From Dietzia cinnamea NBRC 102147 (GTDB taxonomy: Bacteria > Actinomycetota > Actinomycetes > Mycobacteriales > Mycobacteriaceae): a DNA stretch of 44,738 bases. The notes beneath the pieces are model-generated. The model made no database searches. It had not been told where the DNA came from and worked only from the letters and a program-made list of their open reading frames with translations. Positions 30,739 to 39,593 of this stretch are shown piece after piece; within the stretch, counting starts at the first letter, position 1, and each line of letters begins with the position of its first letter. Both the position numbers and the translations under genes were made by a program. The stretch covers positions 1 through 44,738 of the forward strand of contig NZ_BCSW01000025.1 of NCBI RefSeq assembly GCF_001571065.1, written 5' to 3'.

Positions 30739-31824
30739 TTGAGCACTGCCACAGGACACAGCACGACGGTCGCGCCGCGGCCCGGCACCACGATCGGGCG
30801 GCTCGACTCGCCGCTCGCCGCGAGGATCCGTCACGACGGCTCCGTGTACACGGGCGTCGAGCCGGACGCCGAGTGGGCCTCGGAGATCCGCCGCCTCGCC
30901 GCCGAGCGGGACGCGGTGATCCTCGCGCACAACTACGAGATCCCCGCCATCCAGGACATCGCCCACCACGTCGGTGACTCGCTGGCCCTGTCGCGGATCG
31001 CGGCGGCCGTCGAGCAGTCGACGATCGTGTTCTGCGGCGTGCACTTCATGGCCGAGACCGCCAAGATCCTCTCGCCCGACAAGACCGTCCTCATCCCTGA
31101 CGAGGCCGCGGGCTGCTCGCTGGCCGACTCCATCACCGCCGAGCAGCTGGCCGAGTGGAAGTCCGAGCACCCGGACGCCGTCGTGGTCTCCTACGTCAAC
31201 ACCACCGCGGCGGTCAAAGCGCTCACCGACATCTGCTGCACCAGCTCCAACGCCGTGGACGTGGTCGCCTCGATCGACCCCGACCGCGAGGTGCTCTTCC
31301 TGCCAGACCAGTTCCTCGGCGCGCACGTGCGGCGCAAGACCGGTCGCGACAACGTCCTCGTGTGGGCGGGCGAGTGCCACGTCCACGCCGCGATCAACGG
31401 CGACCAGCTCACGGCCAAGGCCGGCGCCCACCCGGGCGCGGAGCTCTTCGTCCACCCCGAGTGCGGCTGCGCGACCAGCGCGCTGCACCTGGCCACCGAG
31501 GGCGCGGTGCCCGCCGATCAGGTCAAGATCCTGTCCACCGGCGGCATGATCGACGCCGCCCGTGCCTCGGGCGCCCGCGAGGTGCTCGTGGCGACGGAGG
31601 TCGGCATGATCCACCAGCTGCGCAAGGCCGCCCCGGAGATCGACTTCCTGCCGGTCAACGACCAGGCCAGCTGCCCGTACATGAAGATGATCACCCCGGC
31701 CGCGTTGCTACGCGCCCTCGTCGAGGGCGCCGACGAGGTCCACGTCGACCCCGTGACCGCCGAGGCCGCGCGCGGGTCGGTCGAGCGGATGATCGCGATC
31801 GGCAACCCGGGGTCCGGGGAGTGA
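30739..31824 (+). CDS. nadA: Quinolinate synthase
   Basis: Condenses iminoaspartate with dihydroxyacetone phosphate to quinolinate. The 361-residue protein has the three [4Fe-4S] ligand cysteines: Cys99 (IVFCG), Cys242 (HPECGC) and Cys312 (QASCPYM). The AHNYEIP loop near 65 is typical. The TTG start at 30739 is supported by GGGAGGGGG at 30725-30733. It overlaps nadC by 4 nt (GTGA). The usual middle gene nadB, which would make iminoaspartate, is absent from the operon. Confidence 0.96.
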   Translation: MSTATGHSTTVAPRPGTTIGRLDSPLAARIRHDGSVYTGVEPDAEWASEIRRLAAERDAVILAHNYEIPAIQDIAHHVGDSLALSRIAAAVEQSTIVFCGVHFMAETAKILSPDKTVLIPDEAAGCSLADSITAEQLAEWKSEHPDAVVVSYVNTTAAVKALTDICCTSSNAVDVVASIDPDREVLFLPDQFLGAHVRRKTGRDNVLVWAGECHVHAAINGDQLTAKAGAHPGAELFVHPECGCATSALHLATEGAVPADQVKILSTGGMIDAARASGAREVLVATEVGMIHQLRKAAPEIDFLPVNDQASCPYMKMITPAALLRALVEGADEVHVDPVTAEAARGSVERMIAIGNPGSGE

Positions 31825-32786
31825 GCCGCCCGGGCGTGTCGGGCGGCGTGTCGGACCGCGGAACGGTGGCGAGCGGTGCAGCCGGGGTCGACGACGACGA
31901 GTTCTTCGACCCCGACACCCGTGCGGACGCGGTGCTCGCGATCCGTCGCGCGCTCGAGGAGGACCTGCGATACGGCCCGGACGCCACCTCGCTGGCCACG
32001 GTGCCGGCCGATGCCCGGGCGACCGCGCGGCTGGCGACTCGCGCAGACGGCGTCGTGGCGGGCCTGCCGCTGATCGAGATGGTGTTGGACGAGGTGATCG
32101 GCCGGGGCACGGGCGGCTCGTCCGGCGAGAGCGGCCCCGGGTTCTCCGTGACCCTCCACGCCCGCGACGGCGACCGCGTGGCGGCCGGCGACGTCGTGGC
32201 CGAGATCAGCGCGCCCACCCTCGGGCTGCTCACCGCCGAGCGCACGGTGCTCAACCTGGTGTGCCACCTGTCCGGGGTCGCCACCGCCACCCGCGCGTGG
32301 GCCGACGAACTCGCCGGAACGAACTGCGCGGTCCGCGACACGCGTAAGACGATGCCCGGAATGCGGCTGCTGCAGAAGTACGCGATGCGGTGCGGCGGCG
32401 GGGTCAACCACCGCCTGGGCCTGGGCGACGCGGTACTGGTCAAGGACAACCACGTCGTCGCCGCCGGTGGGGTCCTCCCGGCGCTGACGGCGGTCCGCGA
32501 GCGCTTCCCGGAGCTACCGTGCGAGGTCGAGGTGGACTCCCTGGAGCAGCTCGACCAGATGCTGGCCGCGGGCGTCGACCTGGTGCTGCTGGACAACTTC
32601 CCGGTGTGGCAGACGCAGATCGCGGTGCAGCGCCGCGACAAGGTCTCGCCGAGGACCCGACTGGAGTCCAGCGGCGGGCTCGCTCTCGACGTGGCCGCCG
32701 ACTACGCACGCTGCGGCGTCGACTATCTCGCGGTCGGGGGGCTTACCCATTCTGTCGCTGTGCTGGACCTCGGCCTGGACCTGTGA
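31821..32786 (+). CDS. nadC: Nicotinate-nucleotide pyrophosphorylase
   Basis: Makes nicotinate mononucleotide from quinolinate and PRPP. From the GTG at 31821 it has 321 residues, longer than the usual 285. The first 30 are low-complexity Gly/Ser, so GTG at 31866 (306 residues) is an alternative. Motifs: [10 protein letters not shown] near 50, [26 protein letters not shown], the [12 protein letters not shown] strand, LLDNF and ESSGGL, all present and in order. The start overlaps the nadA stop. Confidence 0.95.
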   Translation: MSRPGVSGGVSDRGTVASGAAGVDDDEFFDPDTRADAVLAIRRALEEDLRYGPDATSLATVPADARATARLATRADGVVAGLPLIEMVLDEVIGRGTGGSSGESGPGFSVTLHARDGDRVAAGDVVAEISAPTLGLLTAERTVLNLVCHLSGVATATRAWADELAGTNCAVRDTRKTMPGMRLLQKYAMRCGGGVNHRLGLGDAVLVKDNHVVAAGGVLPALTAVRERFPELPCEVEVDSLEQLDQMLAAGVDLVLLDNFPVWQTQIAVQRRDKVSPRTRLESSGGLALDVAADYARCGVDYLAVGGLTHSVAVLDLGLDL

Positions 32787-32836
32787 GGTCCGCCCCACGG
32801 GGGCGTTCGGGCTCGGGCGCGAGACGGCAGGCCGCG

Positions 32837-32842
32837 TAAAGT
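32837..32842 (+). promoter_or_regulatory. -10 hexamer TAAAGT, leaderless start
   Basis: TAAAGT lies 8 nt before the ATG at 32851, with no ribosome binding site. Confidence 0.5.
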
Positions 32843-32850
32843 CGTCTGCC

Positions 32851-33372
32851 ATGACGGGGTTCTGGGACTCAGGCGAGAAGAGCACGGCGGCGGAGCGACG
32901 ACTGCAGCGGATGGAGGAGGCCCGGCGCCGCGTCGAGGCCGGGGAGAACACCTCACCGCCCCCGCCCGCCGCGCCCGCCAAGGCCTCCCGCACCCGGTCC
33001 GCCCGCGCGCCGAAGGCCGCGACCGTCGATCCCCTGTCGGTGTCCGGCGCGCAGTTCGCGGTGTGGCGCAGTGTGCAGCACTTCTGCATCACCGACTCGA
33101 CGCCCGACGCCCGCGGCGGGAACCTCGACCTGCTGGTCGCGTGGTCGGACTCCATCCAGCCGTTCCGCCTCCGCCAGCGGATCGTCGCCCGCCTGGACGA
33201 CGAGGGCGCCTGGTTGCCGGTGTGCTACGCCAAGGACGGTTCCCGCGAACCCATCACCCAGGCGCAGGCCGAGCGGTACAGGGAGGCCCGCCTCGGGGAG
33301 GCGACCCTGTCCGGCGGGGCGCAGAAGCCGCTCAAGGACACCGACCACCCGGACGAGACCGTCACCCTGTAA
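32851..33372 (+). CDS. Conserved-looking cytoplasmic protein of unknown function
   Basis: A 173-residue protein with a basic, helical N-terminus (AAERRLQRMEEARRRVEAG), a Pro/Ala/Lys-rich linker (34-60) and a compact domain at about 65-160 with many aromatic and charged residues (AVWRSVQHFCI, QPFRLRQRIVARL). No signal peptide or membrane segment. I do not recognise the family. It has its own likely promoter and is convergent with the next gene. Confidence 0.7.
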   Translation: MTGFWDSGEKSTAAERRLQRMEEARRRVEAGENTSPPPPAAPAKASRTRSARAPKAATVDPLSVSGAQFAVWRSVQHFCITDSTPDARGGNLDLLVAWSDSIQPFRLRQRIVARLDDEGAWLPVCYAKDGSREPITQAQAERYREARLGEATLSGGAQKPLKDTDHPDETVTL

Positions 33373-33409
33373 AGCACCCCGCAGGTTTCGGTTCCGCCGG
33401 CGGGGGCGG

Positions 33410-33910
33410 TCAGCGGTCGGCGAGCGAGAACCGCCGCCCCTCCGGCTGCGGGCCCGTCGCGACGACGACCTCCTCGGCCCCGGCCTTCGCGGCCGCCGCG
33501 TCGGTGGTCTCCTTGGCGGCGGTGACCTCGTCGTCGTCCTGGTCTCCCGCAGGGTCCCCCTCGCCAGTGGCGCGAACCATCTCACCGTCGCCGGGCAGCG
33601 GTTCGACCGCCACGATCGTCCCCTCGTCGAGCAGCGCGATGATCGCCATGCGCGCGGCGCGGGCATAGCGCAGGTTCCGCAGGGCGGGCGTGTCGGTCTC
33701 GGGGGCGGACGGGTCGACGTCGACCAGCCGCAGCGGCTCGCCCGAGTGGGCGTCGTACGCCTCGCACACCGACTCGATCAGCTCGTCGAGTCCCAGGCTG
33801 TCGCGCTCGCCGAGCTTGTCCACAATGATCATGCGGGCCCGCTCCAACGCGGGCTGCTCGGGATCGGTGGCGGCGTCGATGGCGGTCCGGATGTCGTCGA
33901 GAGTGGGCAT
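33410..33910 (-). CDS. Unknown protein with acidic tail
   Basis: A 166-residue protein. The first 110 residues look globular, with helices around DDIRTAIDAATD and ARMIIVDKLGERDSLGLDELIESVCEAY, and an RYARAARMAIIALLDEGTIVAVE segment that could be a winged helix. The tail (115-155) is acidic and Ala-rich. No family is recognised. CACTCT on the minus strand lies 6 nt before the ATG, a weak leaderless-type element. Confidence 0.65.
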   Translation of the reverse strand: MPTLDDIRTAIDAATDPEQPALERARMIIVDKLGERDSLGLDELIESVCEAYDAHSGEPLRLVDVDPSAPETDTPALRNLRYARAARMAIIALLDEGTIVAVEPLPGDGEMVRATGEGDPAGDQDDDEVTAAKETTDAAAAKAGAEEVVVATGPQPEGRRFSLADR

Positions 33911-33953
33911 GCCCCGAGAGTGCCAGCCCGCACGGCGATCCGCAGCCGGTACA

Positions 33954-33998
33954 CGGCCGGTGCGCGGCCGGTGCGCGCGTCAGCACGGCCGGTGCGCG
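33954..33998. repeat. Three copies of CGGCCGGTGCGCG
   Basis: The 13-mer occurs at 33954-33966, 33965-33977 and 33986-33998. The last copy lies over the 3' end of the cation transporter reading frame, so its final residues and stop codon are part of the repeat. Confidence 0.7.
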
Positions 33999-34953
33999 TC
34001 CAGTACCTCCGGCACGACCGTGACCACGACGTCCTCGATCTTCCAGCTCAGCGCCGCCAGCCCCCGCCGGACCTCCGACAGCCGCTCGACGGTGACCTCC
34101 CGGCCCTCGGCGGGGACGAGGAAGGCCTCCACGTGGAAGACGTGCCCCTCGTCACGCACGCGCGCGCCGCGGTCCACCGCCCAGTCGACCTCGGCCAGCA
34201 GTCCGTCGATCTCGTAGACGAGCGGGTGGGGGTCGGTGCCGTCGAAGCGGGTGGGGCGCGCGTCGGCCAGCCCCTCGATCGCGCCGCGCAGGTTGGACCA
34301 GCCGTCGCTGACGATCGACACGCTCACCACTAGCGCCGCGACCGCGTCCGCCCACCACAGCCCCAGGCCGATCCCGAACACCCCGACGATCGTGGCCAGA
34401 CCGGTCTTCCAGTCGGCGCGGTTCATGGCGGCGTCGGCGTAGAGCACCTTGTCGTGCAGCGCCTCGGCCGGTGCGAGCTTCATCCGGCCGAGGATGAACG
34501 GCCCGATGACCGACAGCGCCATCACCACCACCATCAGCCACCCGGACCAGATGACGTGCCCGCCGGTTCCACCACCCCCAGCGGGGGACGCTCGCCGGTG
34601 ATCAGCCCGGTGCCCGAGTCGACGATGAGGAACACGCCCATGACCAGAAGCGACACGCCGGCCACGAGGTGCCCGATGTCGACCGCCCGGTGATGCCCGT
34701 ACGGGAACCGCGCGCTCGGCGGGATCCTGGACACGCGTACGGCCACGAGGAACGCGATCGGCGGCAGGAAGGACAGCGAGTCCTCGATCCACGCCGCCTT
34801 CATCGCCTGCGACTGGCCCGACACCGCGTACACGGCCGCGACCGTCACGGCGAGAACGGCGAGGGTCACCCACTCCAGCCGGATCGCGCGTCGCAGTGCG
34901 GCCTGCTGCTCCTCGGGTAGGTCCCGACCTCCGAGCGCCGTCTTCCCGCTCAT
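33980..34953 (-). pseudogene. CDF-family cation efflux transporter, frameshifted
   Basis: Two reading frames together encode one cation diffusion facilitator. The first (ATG at 34953) gives the N-terminal membrane half through GERPPLGVVEPAG and then stops at 34534-34536. The second frame continues with HVIWSGWLMVVVMALSV and runs through the remaining membrane helices and the cytoplasmic metal-binding domain to a TGA at 33980. Loss of one base near 34555-34575, in a run of G and C, explains the break. The ADAAMNRADW segment in the second half and HHRAVDIGH in the first are CDF-style metal motifs. It lies 13 nt after the solute-binding lipoprotein gene. It could be a true pseudogene or a sequencing error. 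Confidence 0.85.
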
Positions 34954-34966
34954 GACGCTTCCCCGC

Positions 34967-35500
34967 TCACGACGCCTCCCCGGTGCCGGCGAGGTACGTC
35001 TCCAACGCCACGAGCAGGGCGTTCTCGCCGAGCGGCGTGGCCATCACCATCTGCTCGGTGTCGCCGTCCGGTGTGACCTCATCGGCGTAGGGTCGGGTCA
35101 CCGCCGCCTCGGACTCCCACGGCGTATCGGACGTCAGCCCGCCGACGACCACGTCGAGATCGCCGCGGACCATCGCCATCACGAGTTCGCTCTCCGCACC
35201 GGGGATCCATTCCACGTCGGCTCCGTGCTCGGTGGCGAACCCACGCACCAGGTCGACCTCCCGCCCGGCGACGCGCCCGTCGTCGTACACCTCGGTCCAC
35301 GGCGGGTTCTCCGACACGCCCACGCGTAGCACGCCCCCGGTGATCCGGTCGAGGCTGCCGTCGGTATCCCTGGGGAACGGTCCGCCGCACGCGGCGGTCA
35401 GGGCGCCGGTGAGGGCGAGGAGGTATACGACGACGAGCGCGTTCCGACCCCCGACCCGGCGCGACCGGCCGACCGGGAACCCGCGCTGCCGGACCTGCAT
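34967..35500 (-). CDS. Short solute-binding lipoprotein (SBP_bac_3-like, one lobe)
   Basis: A 177-residue lipoprotein with a basic N-terminus, a hydrophobic signal and the lipobox LTAAC (Cys38). Residues 55-145 match the first lobe of amino-acid-type solute-binding proteins: GGVLRVGVSENPPWTEV, GREVDLVRGFA, and the DLDVVVGGLTSDTPWESE segment. The second lobe (about 100 residues) is missing and the chain returns quickly to a helical end. The ATG at 35500 follows GGGAGG with 9 nt spacing. No ABC permease or ATPase is adjacent; the next gene is the CDF transporter. Confidence 0.8.
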   Translation of the reverse strand: MQVRQRGFPVGRSRRVGGRNALVVVYLLALTGALTAACGGPFPRDTDGSLDRITGGVLRVGVSENPPWTEVYDDGRVAGREVDLVRGFATEHGADVEWIPGAESELVMAMVRGDLDVVVGGLTSDTPWESEAAVTRPYADEVTPDGDTEQMVMATPLGENALLVALETYLAGTGEAS

Positions 35501-35525
35501 GACTGACACCCTCCCGACGTCCTGC

Positions 35526-36446
35526 TCAGGACGAGAGTTCCACCAGGATCCCCGGCACCTCGGGGAGCAGCTCGCGGGCGAGGAAGCCGGTGGGGCCGGT
35601 CCGGGCGGACAGGCGCTCTCCGGCCCGGCCGTGACTGTAGGTGGCCCACGCGGCGGCCTGTGCCGGATCCGCCCCTCGGGCCAACAGCCCGGCGATGATG
35701 CCGGCCTTGACGTCACCGGAGCCGGAGACGCCGAGTCCGAACGATCCTGACTCGTCCCGCCAGAGACGGCCGTCCGGGGCGGCGATCCACGAGGTCGAGG
35801 TGCCGGACACGACGACCGCGCGGGCGCGTTGCGCGAGTTCGGTGACGTGCGCGGGCGTGTCGGCCTCCACGTCGTCCTGGTCGACCCCCAGGGTGCGAGA
35901 GAGCTCCTTGGGGTTCGGACTGAGGACCACGCGGCCGCCGAGGTGCTCGAGGCCGTCGGGGTGCTCGGTGATGTACGCCATGCCGAGCGCGTCCAGCACC
36001 AGGGTGGTCTCCAGCCGGGGGAGCACCTCTTCGAGTAGGTCTGTCGCGGCGGTCGTGTCCCCGATGCCGGGGCCGAGGACCACGGCGTCGCAGGACTTCG
36101 CGAGCCCGATGATCGTCTCGGCGCCCACCGCCGCGAGCTCCCCGTCCTCGCGTTCGGGCAGCCCGACGGCCTTGGATTCGGGGATGTGGATCGCCAGTCC
36201 GGGCGCGACCGACTCGGCCGTGACGATCTGCAACTTGCCCGCGCCGCTGCGAAGCGCGCCCTCGCCGGCCAGTCTCACCGCCCCCGGGGTGGCCCGACTG
36301 CCGCCCACGACGATCACCCGTCCGCGGCCCTCCTTGCCCCCGCCGGGCGCGGGCAGTGGCCAGTCCCGCAGGAGGTGAGGCGTGAGGACCGTCTCGGCCC
36401 CGCTCGCACCACCGGATCCGCCGCCCGTCATGTCGCCGCCCGTCAT
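35526..36446 (-). CDS. ADP/ATP-dependent NAD(P)H-hydrate dehydratase (NnrD/CARKD type)
   Basis: Repairs damaged, hydrated NAD(P)H. It is a 306-residue ribokinase-like protein with the nucleotide-binding GRVIVVGGSRATPGA near 45, VLGPGIGD near 125, LSPNPKELSR near 175 and the catalytic GSGDVKAGI with Asp245. The YjeF N-terminal epimerase domain found in many bifunctional versions is absent. The ATG at 36446 has AGGAGGAGG at 36454-36462 and overlaps the preceding gene's stop (ATGA). A second ATG at 36431 is possible. Confidence 0.88.
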   Translation of the reverse strand: MTGGDMTGGGSGGASGAETVLTPHLLRDWPLPAPGGGKEGRGRVIVVGGSRATPGAVRLAGEGALRSGAGKLQIVTAESVAPGLAIHIPESKAVGLPEREDGELAAVGAETIIGLAKSCDAVVLGPGIGDTTAATDLLEEVLPRLETTLVLDALGMAYITEHPDGLEHLGGRVVLSPNPKELSRTLGVDQDDVEADTPAHVTELAQRARAVVVSGTSTSWIAAPDGRLWRDESGSFGLGVSGSGDVKAGIIAGLLARGADPAQAAAWATYSHGRAGERLSARTGPTGFLARELLPEVPGILVELSS

Positions 36447-37192
36447 GTCGCCGCCTCCTCCTGCGTCGTCGGCGTCTCATGCGTCGTCGGCGCATCCGCG
36501 CGCTCTACAGCTGTCGTGTCAGCGTAGTGCTCGAGTGTGAGTTGGTCGTCGGCGCGCCGGTAGGTCGTCACCGAGCAGTTGGGCAGCGGGTCCTCGCGGT
36601 CGATCGTCAGCACGTCGTGCTCGGCCATCCGCTCGAGGGCCACGCGGAAGCACATGATGACCGCCTGGTGGCTGAACACGCATACCCGCTCGCCGGCGTA
36701 TTGCTGGCGCAGGTCGGTGAGCAGGTAGCGCACACGCAGCAGCACGTCGGTCCAGCTCTCGCCACCGGGCGGCCGGTAGTAGAACTTGCCGATCCGGTCC
36801 CGCCGCTCGGCCTCCTCCGGATAACGCTCTCGGATCCCCCCACCGGTGTAACCGTCCAGGATCCCCAGATCGCGCTCCCGCAGGCGCTCGTCGGTGAGCA
36901 GAGTCGGCGCGCCCGCCGCCCCGCCCGCCGCCTCGAGTGTGAGGGACGCGGTGTCGGCCGCCCGGCGGTACGGCGAGGTCAACCACACGGTGGGCCGGAG
37001 CTCCTCCGGCAGCTCGCCGAGCCAGGCGCCCACCGCGCGGGCCTGGCCGACCCCGGCCTCCGACAGCGGGGTGTCGGCGTCGCGGTAGTCCAGGTCGAGG
37101 CGGTGGGCGCCAGCGGCGCGGGCTCGGTCGTCGGCGACGTTGCCGATGCTCTGTCCGTGGCGGATCAGCAGGAGCCGCGCGAGTTCTGTCAC
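36443..37192 (-). CDS. Histidine phosphatase superfamily protein
   Basis: A 249-residue protein with the LIRHGQS motif; His12 is the phosphorylated residue. TSPYRRAADTA near 78, the acid-bearing RERDLGILDGYT near 115, and FSHQAVIMCF (second His) near 195 complete the active site. The substrate cannot be assigned; phosphoglycerate mutase-like or other phosphomonoesterase activity is possible. The C-terminal 40 residues are polar and Thr/Glu-rich. The GTG start overlaps the adh stop (GTGA) and its stop overlaps the nnrD-type start. Confidence 0.9.
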   Translation of the reverse strand: MTELARLLLIRHGQSIGNVADDRARAAGAHRLDLDYRDADTPLSEAGVGQARAVGAWLGELPEELRPTVWLTSPYRRAADTASLTLEAAGGAAGAPTLLTDERLRERDLGILDGYTGGGIRERYPEEAERRDRIGKFYYRPPGGESWTDVLLRVRYLLTDLRQQYAGERVCVFSHQAVIMCFRVALERMAEHDVLTIDREDPLPNCSVTTYRRADDQLTLEHYADTTAVERADAPTTHETPTTQEEAAT

Positions 37193-38370
37193 GGTTCGAG
37201 GACCACCTTCACCGCGCCGTCCTGCTTCTTCTGGAACATCTCGTACGCGCGCGGGGCGTCCGCCAGCGGCAGCCGGTGGGTGGCGAAGTCGTCGACGCCC
37301 AGCGGGTCCTCGTCGGTCAGCAGCGGCATGATGTCGGGCACCCACCGCTTGACGTTGGCCTGGCCCATCTTCAGCGTGATCTGCTTGTCGAACAGCGTCA
37401 GCATGGGCAGGGGATCGGCGCTGCCGCCGTACACGCCGGAGAGCGAGATGGTCCCGCCGCGGCGCACGATGTCGATCGCCGAGTAGAACGCGTCGAGCCG
37501 GTCGACGCCGGCGTTCTCCATCACCTTCTTGCCGAGGAACTTGGGCAGCATCCCCACGGCCGCGTGTGCGGCACTGGCGGCCGGGGAACCGTGCGCCTCC
37601 ATGCCCACGGCGTCCACCACCGAGTCCGGGCCGCGGCCGTCGGTCATGTCGCGGATGACGTCGCCCAGCTCTCCGGGAACGTCGGTCGGGTCGATCACCT
37701 CGACGCCGCGGTGCGCCTGGCGTGCGCGTCGCTCCGCGACGGGATCGACGCCGATGACGCGGTGTCCGTGGTGGGCGGCGATCCGGGCCGCCATGTCTCC
37801 GATGGGACCGAGTCCCAACACGACGACCGTCCCGCCGTCGGGAATCTCGGCGTAGTCCACCGCCTGCCACGCGGTGGGCAGGACGTCCGAGAGGTAGAGG
37901 TAGCGGTCGTCGGCGTGCTCGTGCGGCACCTTGATGGTCGTGTTCTGCGCCTGCGGGACCCGCAGGTACTCGGCCTGGCCGCCGGAAACGCTGCCGTACA
38001 ACTCGGAGTACCCGAACAGCATCGCACCCATGCCCTGATCACGGACCTGGGTGGTCTCGCACTGGGTGTTCAGTCCCTTGTCGCACATGTAGCAGTGCCC
38101 GCACGAGATCTGGAACGGCATGACCACGCGGTCGCCGGGCTTGAGGCCGGTCACCTCGGCGCCGACCTCCTCGACGATCCCCATGGGCTCGTGGCCGAGG
38201 ATGTCGCCCTCGTGCATGAACGGCCCGAGGACCTCGTACAGATGCAGGTCGGAACCGCAGATGTTGGTGCTGGTGATCTTGACGATCGCGTCGGTGGGCT
38301 CCTGGATCCTGGGATCGGGGACGTCCTCGACGCGGACGTCGCGCTTGCCGTGCCAGGTGACTGCCTTCAT
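37189..38370 (-). CDS. Zinc-dependent alcohol dehydrogenase (formaldehyde dehydrogenase-like)
   Basis: A 393-residue medium-chain dehydrogenase. The catalytic zinc ligands are Cys38 (ICGSDLH) and His60/Glu61 (LGHEPMG). The structural zinc site is Cys90, Cys93, Cys96 and Cys104. The Rossmann fold starts at LGLGPIGDMAA near 190. The long insert with FGYSELYGSVSGGQAEYLRVP is typical of the formaldehyde/threonine-like subgroup that can dismutate aldehydes. The ATG at 38370 follows GAGGAG (38378-38383). It heads a tightly packed operon with the next four genes. Confidence 0.93.
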   Translation of the reverse strand: MKAVTWHGKRDVRVEDVPDPRIQEPTDAIVKITSTNICGSDLHLYEVLGPFMHEGDILGHEPMGIVEEVGAEVTGLKPGDRVVMPFQISCGHCYMCDKGLNTQCETTQVRDQGMGAMLFGYSELYGSVSGGQAEYLRVPQAQNTTIKVPHEHADDRYLYLSDVLPTAWQAVDYAEIPDGGTVVVLGLGPIGDMAARIAAHHGHRVIGVDPVAERRARQAHRGVEVIDPTDVPGELGDVIRDMTDGRGPDSVVDAVGMEAHGSPAASAAHAAVGMLPKFLGKKVMENAGVDRLDAFYSAIDIVRRGGTISLSGVYGGSADPLPMLTLFDKQITLKMGQANVKRWVPDIMPLLTDEDPLGVDDFATHRLPLADAPRAYEMFQKKQDGAVKVVLEP

Positions 38371-38479
38371 ATTAGGGCTCCTCTCTGGTCGTGCTATGCG
38401 CCTTCACGCATACTCCCGACCGTAGTAACGACCCCGTCGGCCCGCATCCGGTGGACGCGCCCGGATGCTCCTATGGATG

Positions 38480-39580
38480 TCAAGCGGCTTTGTCGAGGTC
38501 GGCGGTGGTCGGTGCTTTGGTGGCGGGGTCGCGAGCCTGTAGGTCGTTGATCAGGGCATGGTAGATCTCGCGCGCGATGTGGCGTTTGAGGCAGCGCATG
38601 ATGTCTTTCTTGGACAGGCCTTGCGCGGTTCGTCGGTCAACGTAGGAGCGGGTGCGTTCGTCCCATCGCATGCGGCTCAGTGCGATGGTATGCAGGGCGT
38701 GGTTCGCGGCCCGGTCGCCACCGCGGTTGAGTCGGTGTCGGTCTCGTCGTCCTGAAGAGGCAGGGATCGGGGCCACGCCGCACAGGTGCGCGAACGCCGC
38801 TTCGGAGCGCAGCCTGTCTGGGTTGTCGCCCGCGGTGGCCAGAAGCTGCCCGGCGACGTCAGGTCCCACGCCCATGCGGTTCATCAGGGTCGGAGCCGTC
38901 TGCGCGGTCAGGGCTTTCAGCTCGACGTCGAGGTCGGCGATCTCCTCACTCAGTGCCAGGATCCGGCGGCTCAGAATGCGTAGTGCCGCCTTGGTCGCGC
39001 CGAGGGGACTAGCGAGGTCGCTGGGACGGAACCGGGCGCAGACTGCGGCCAGCTCGCGGGCGGGCAGGCCACGCAACTGGGCTCGCAATTCCTCCGGAGC
39101 GGTGATCACCAGCTGCCTGGCCTGGTTGATCGCTTGGGTGCGGGCCTTGACCGCGGAGCGCCGAGGCACACGCAAGGCCCGGACGGCCTCCACGATCCCG
39201 TCGCGGGTCTTCGGCACGCCAGTGGCACGCCCGGAGGCGACCGCGGTAGCAGCGGCATAGGCGTCTATCGGGTCGGACTTGCCCTTCATCCGCCGGGTCT
39301 TGCGGTCGGGTCGGTCGACTTCGACCACCGGTAGTCCGGCCCGGGCCAGCACCCGAGACAGCTCGGCGCCGTAGGCTCCGGTGCCCTCGACCCCAACGGC
39401 CTGCACGGTGCCGTGGCCGCCGAGCCATGAAAGTAGCTGCCGGTACCCGGAACCCGTGGCCGGGAACTCTCGGTCGGCCAGATGCCGCCCGAGGGAGTCG
39501 ATCACCGCCGCGTGATGGGTCTGGCCATGCGTATCCACTCCGGCGATGACATGCACGTGCTGATCGGACATCATGGTCAC
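38480..39580 (-). CDS. IS110-family transposase (DEDD recombinase)
   Basis: A 366-residue protein. The N-terminal RuvC-like DEDD domain shows GVDTH (Asp16), VEGTGAYG (Glu65) and KSDPIDAYAA (Asp103 and Asp106). The C-terminal Tnp domain has LCGVAPIPASSGRRD near 267-280 with the conserved serine (275 or 276) that forms the DNA link in IS110 recombinases. A coiled helix lies between. The GTG at 39580 is preceded by AGAAAGG (39587-39593). The frame is full length, so the element may be active. Confidence 0.95.
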   Translation of the reverse strand: MTMMSDQHVHVIAGVDTHGQTHHAAVIDSLGRHLADREFPATGSGYRQLLSWLGGHGTVQAVGVEGTGAYGAELSRVLARAGLPVVEVDRPDRKTRRMKGKSDPIDAYAAATAVASGRATGVPKTRDGIVEAVRALRVPRRSAVKARTQAINQARQLVITAPEELRAQLRGLPARELAAVCARFRPSDLASPLGATKAALRILSRRILALSEEIADLDVELKALTAQTAPTLMNRMGVGPDVAGQLLATAGDNPDRLRSEAAFAHLCGVAPIPASSGRRDRHRLNRGGDRAANHALHTIALSRMRWDERTRSYVDRRTAQGLSKKDIMRCLKRHIAREIYHALINDLQARDPATKAPTTADLDKAA

Positions 39581-39593
39581 TGCTGCCTTTCTC

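Noticed and set aside
35668-35682. A further copy of the DUF559-associated palindrome arm (GATCCGCCCCTCGG) inside the hydratase gene
   Set aside because: It is a single half-arm in coding sequence without the TGCCCTAGGAACTCC core or an opposite arm, so chance is likely.
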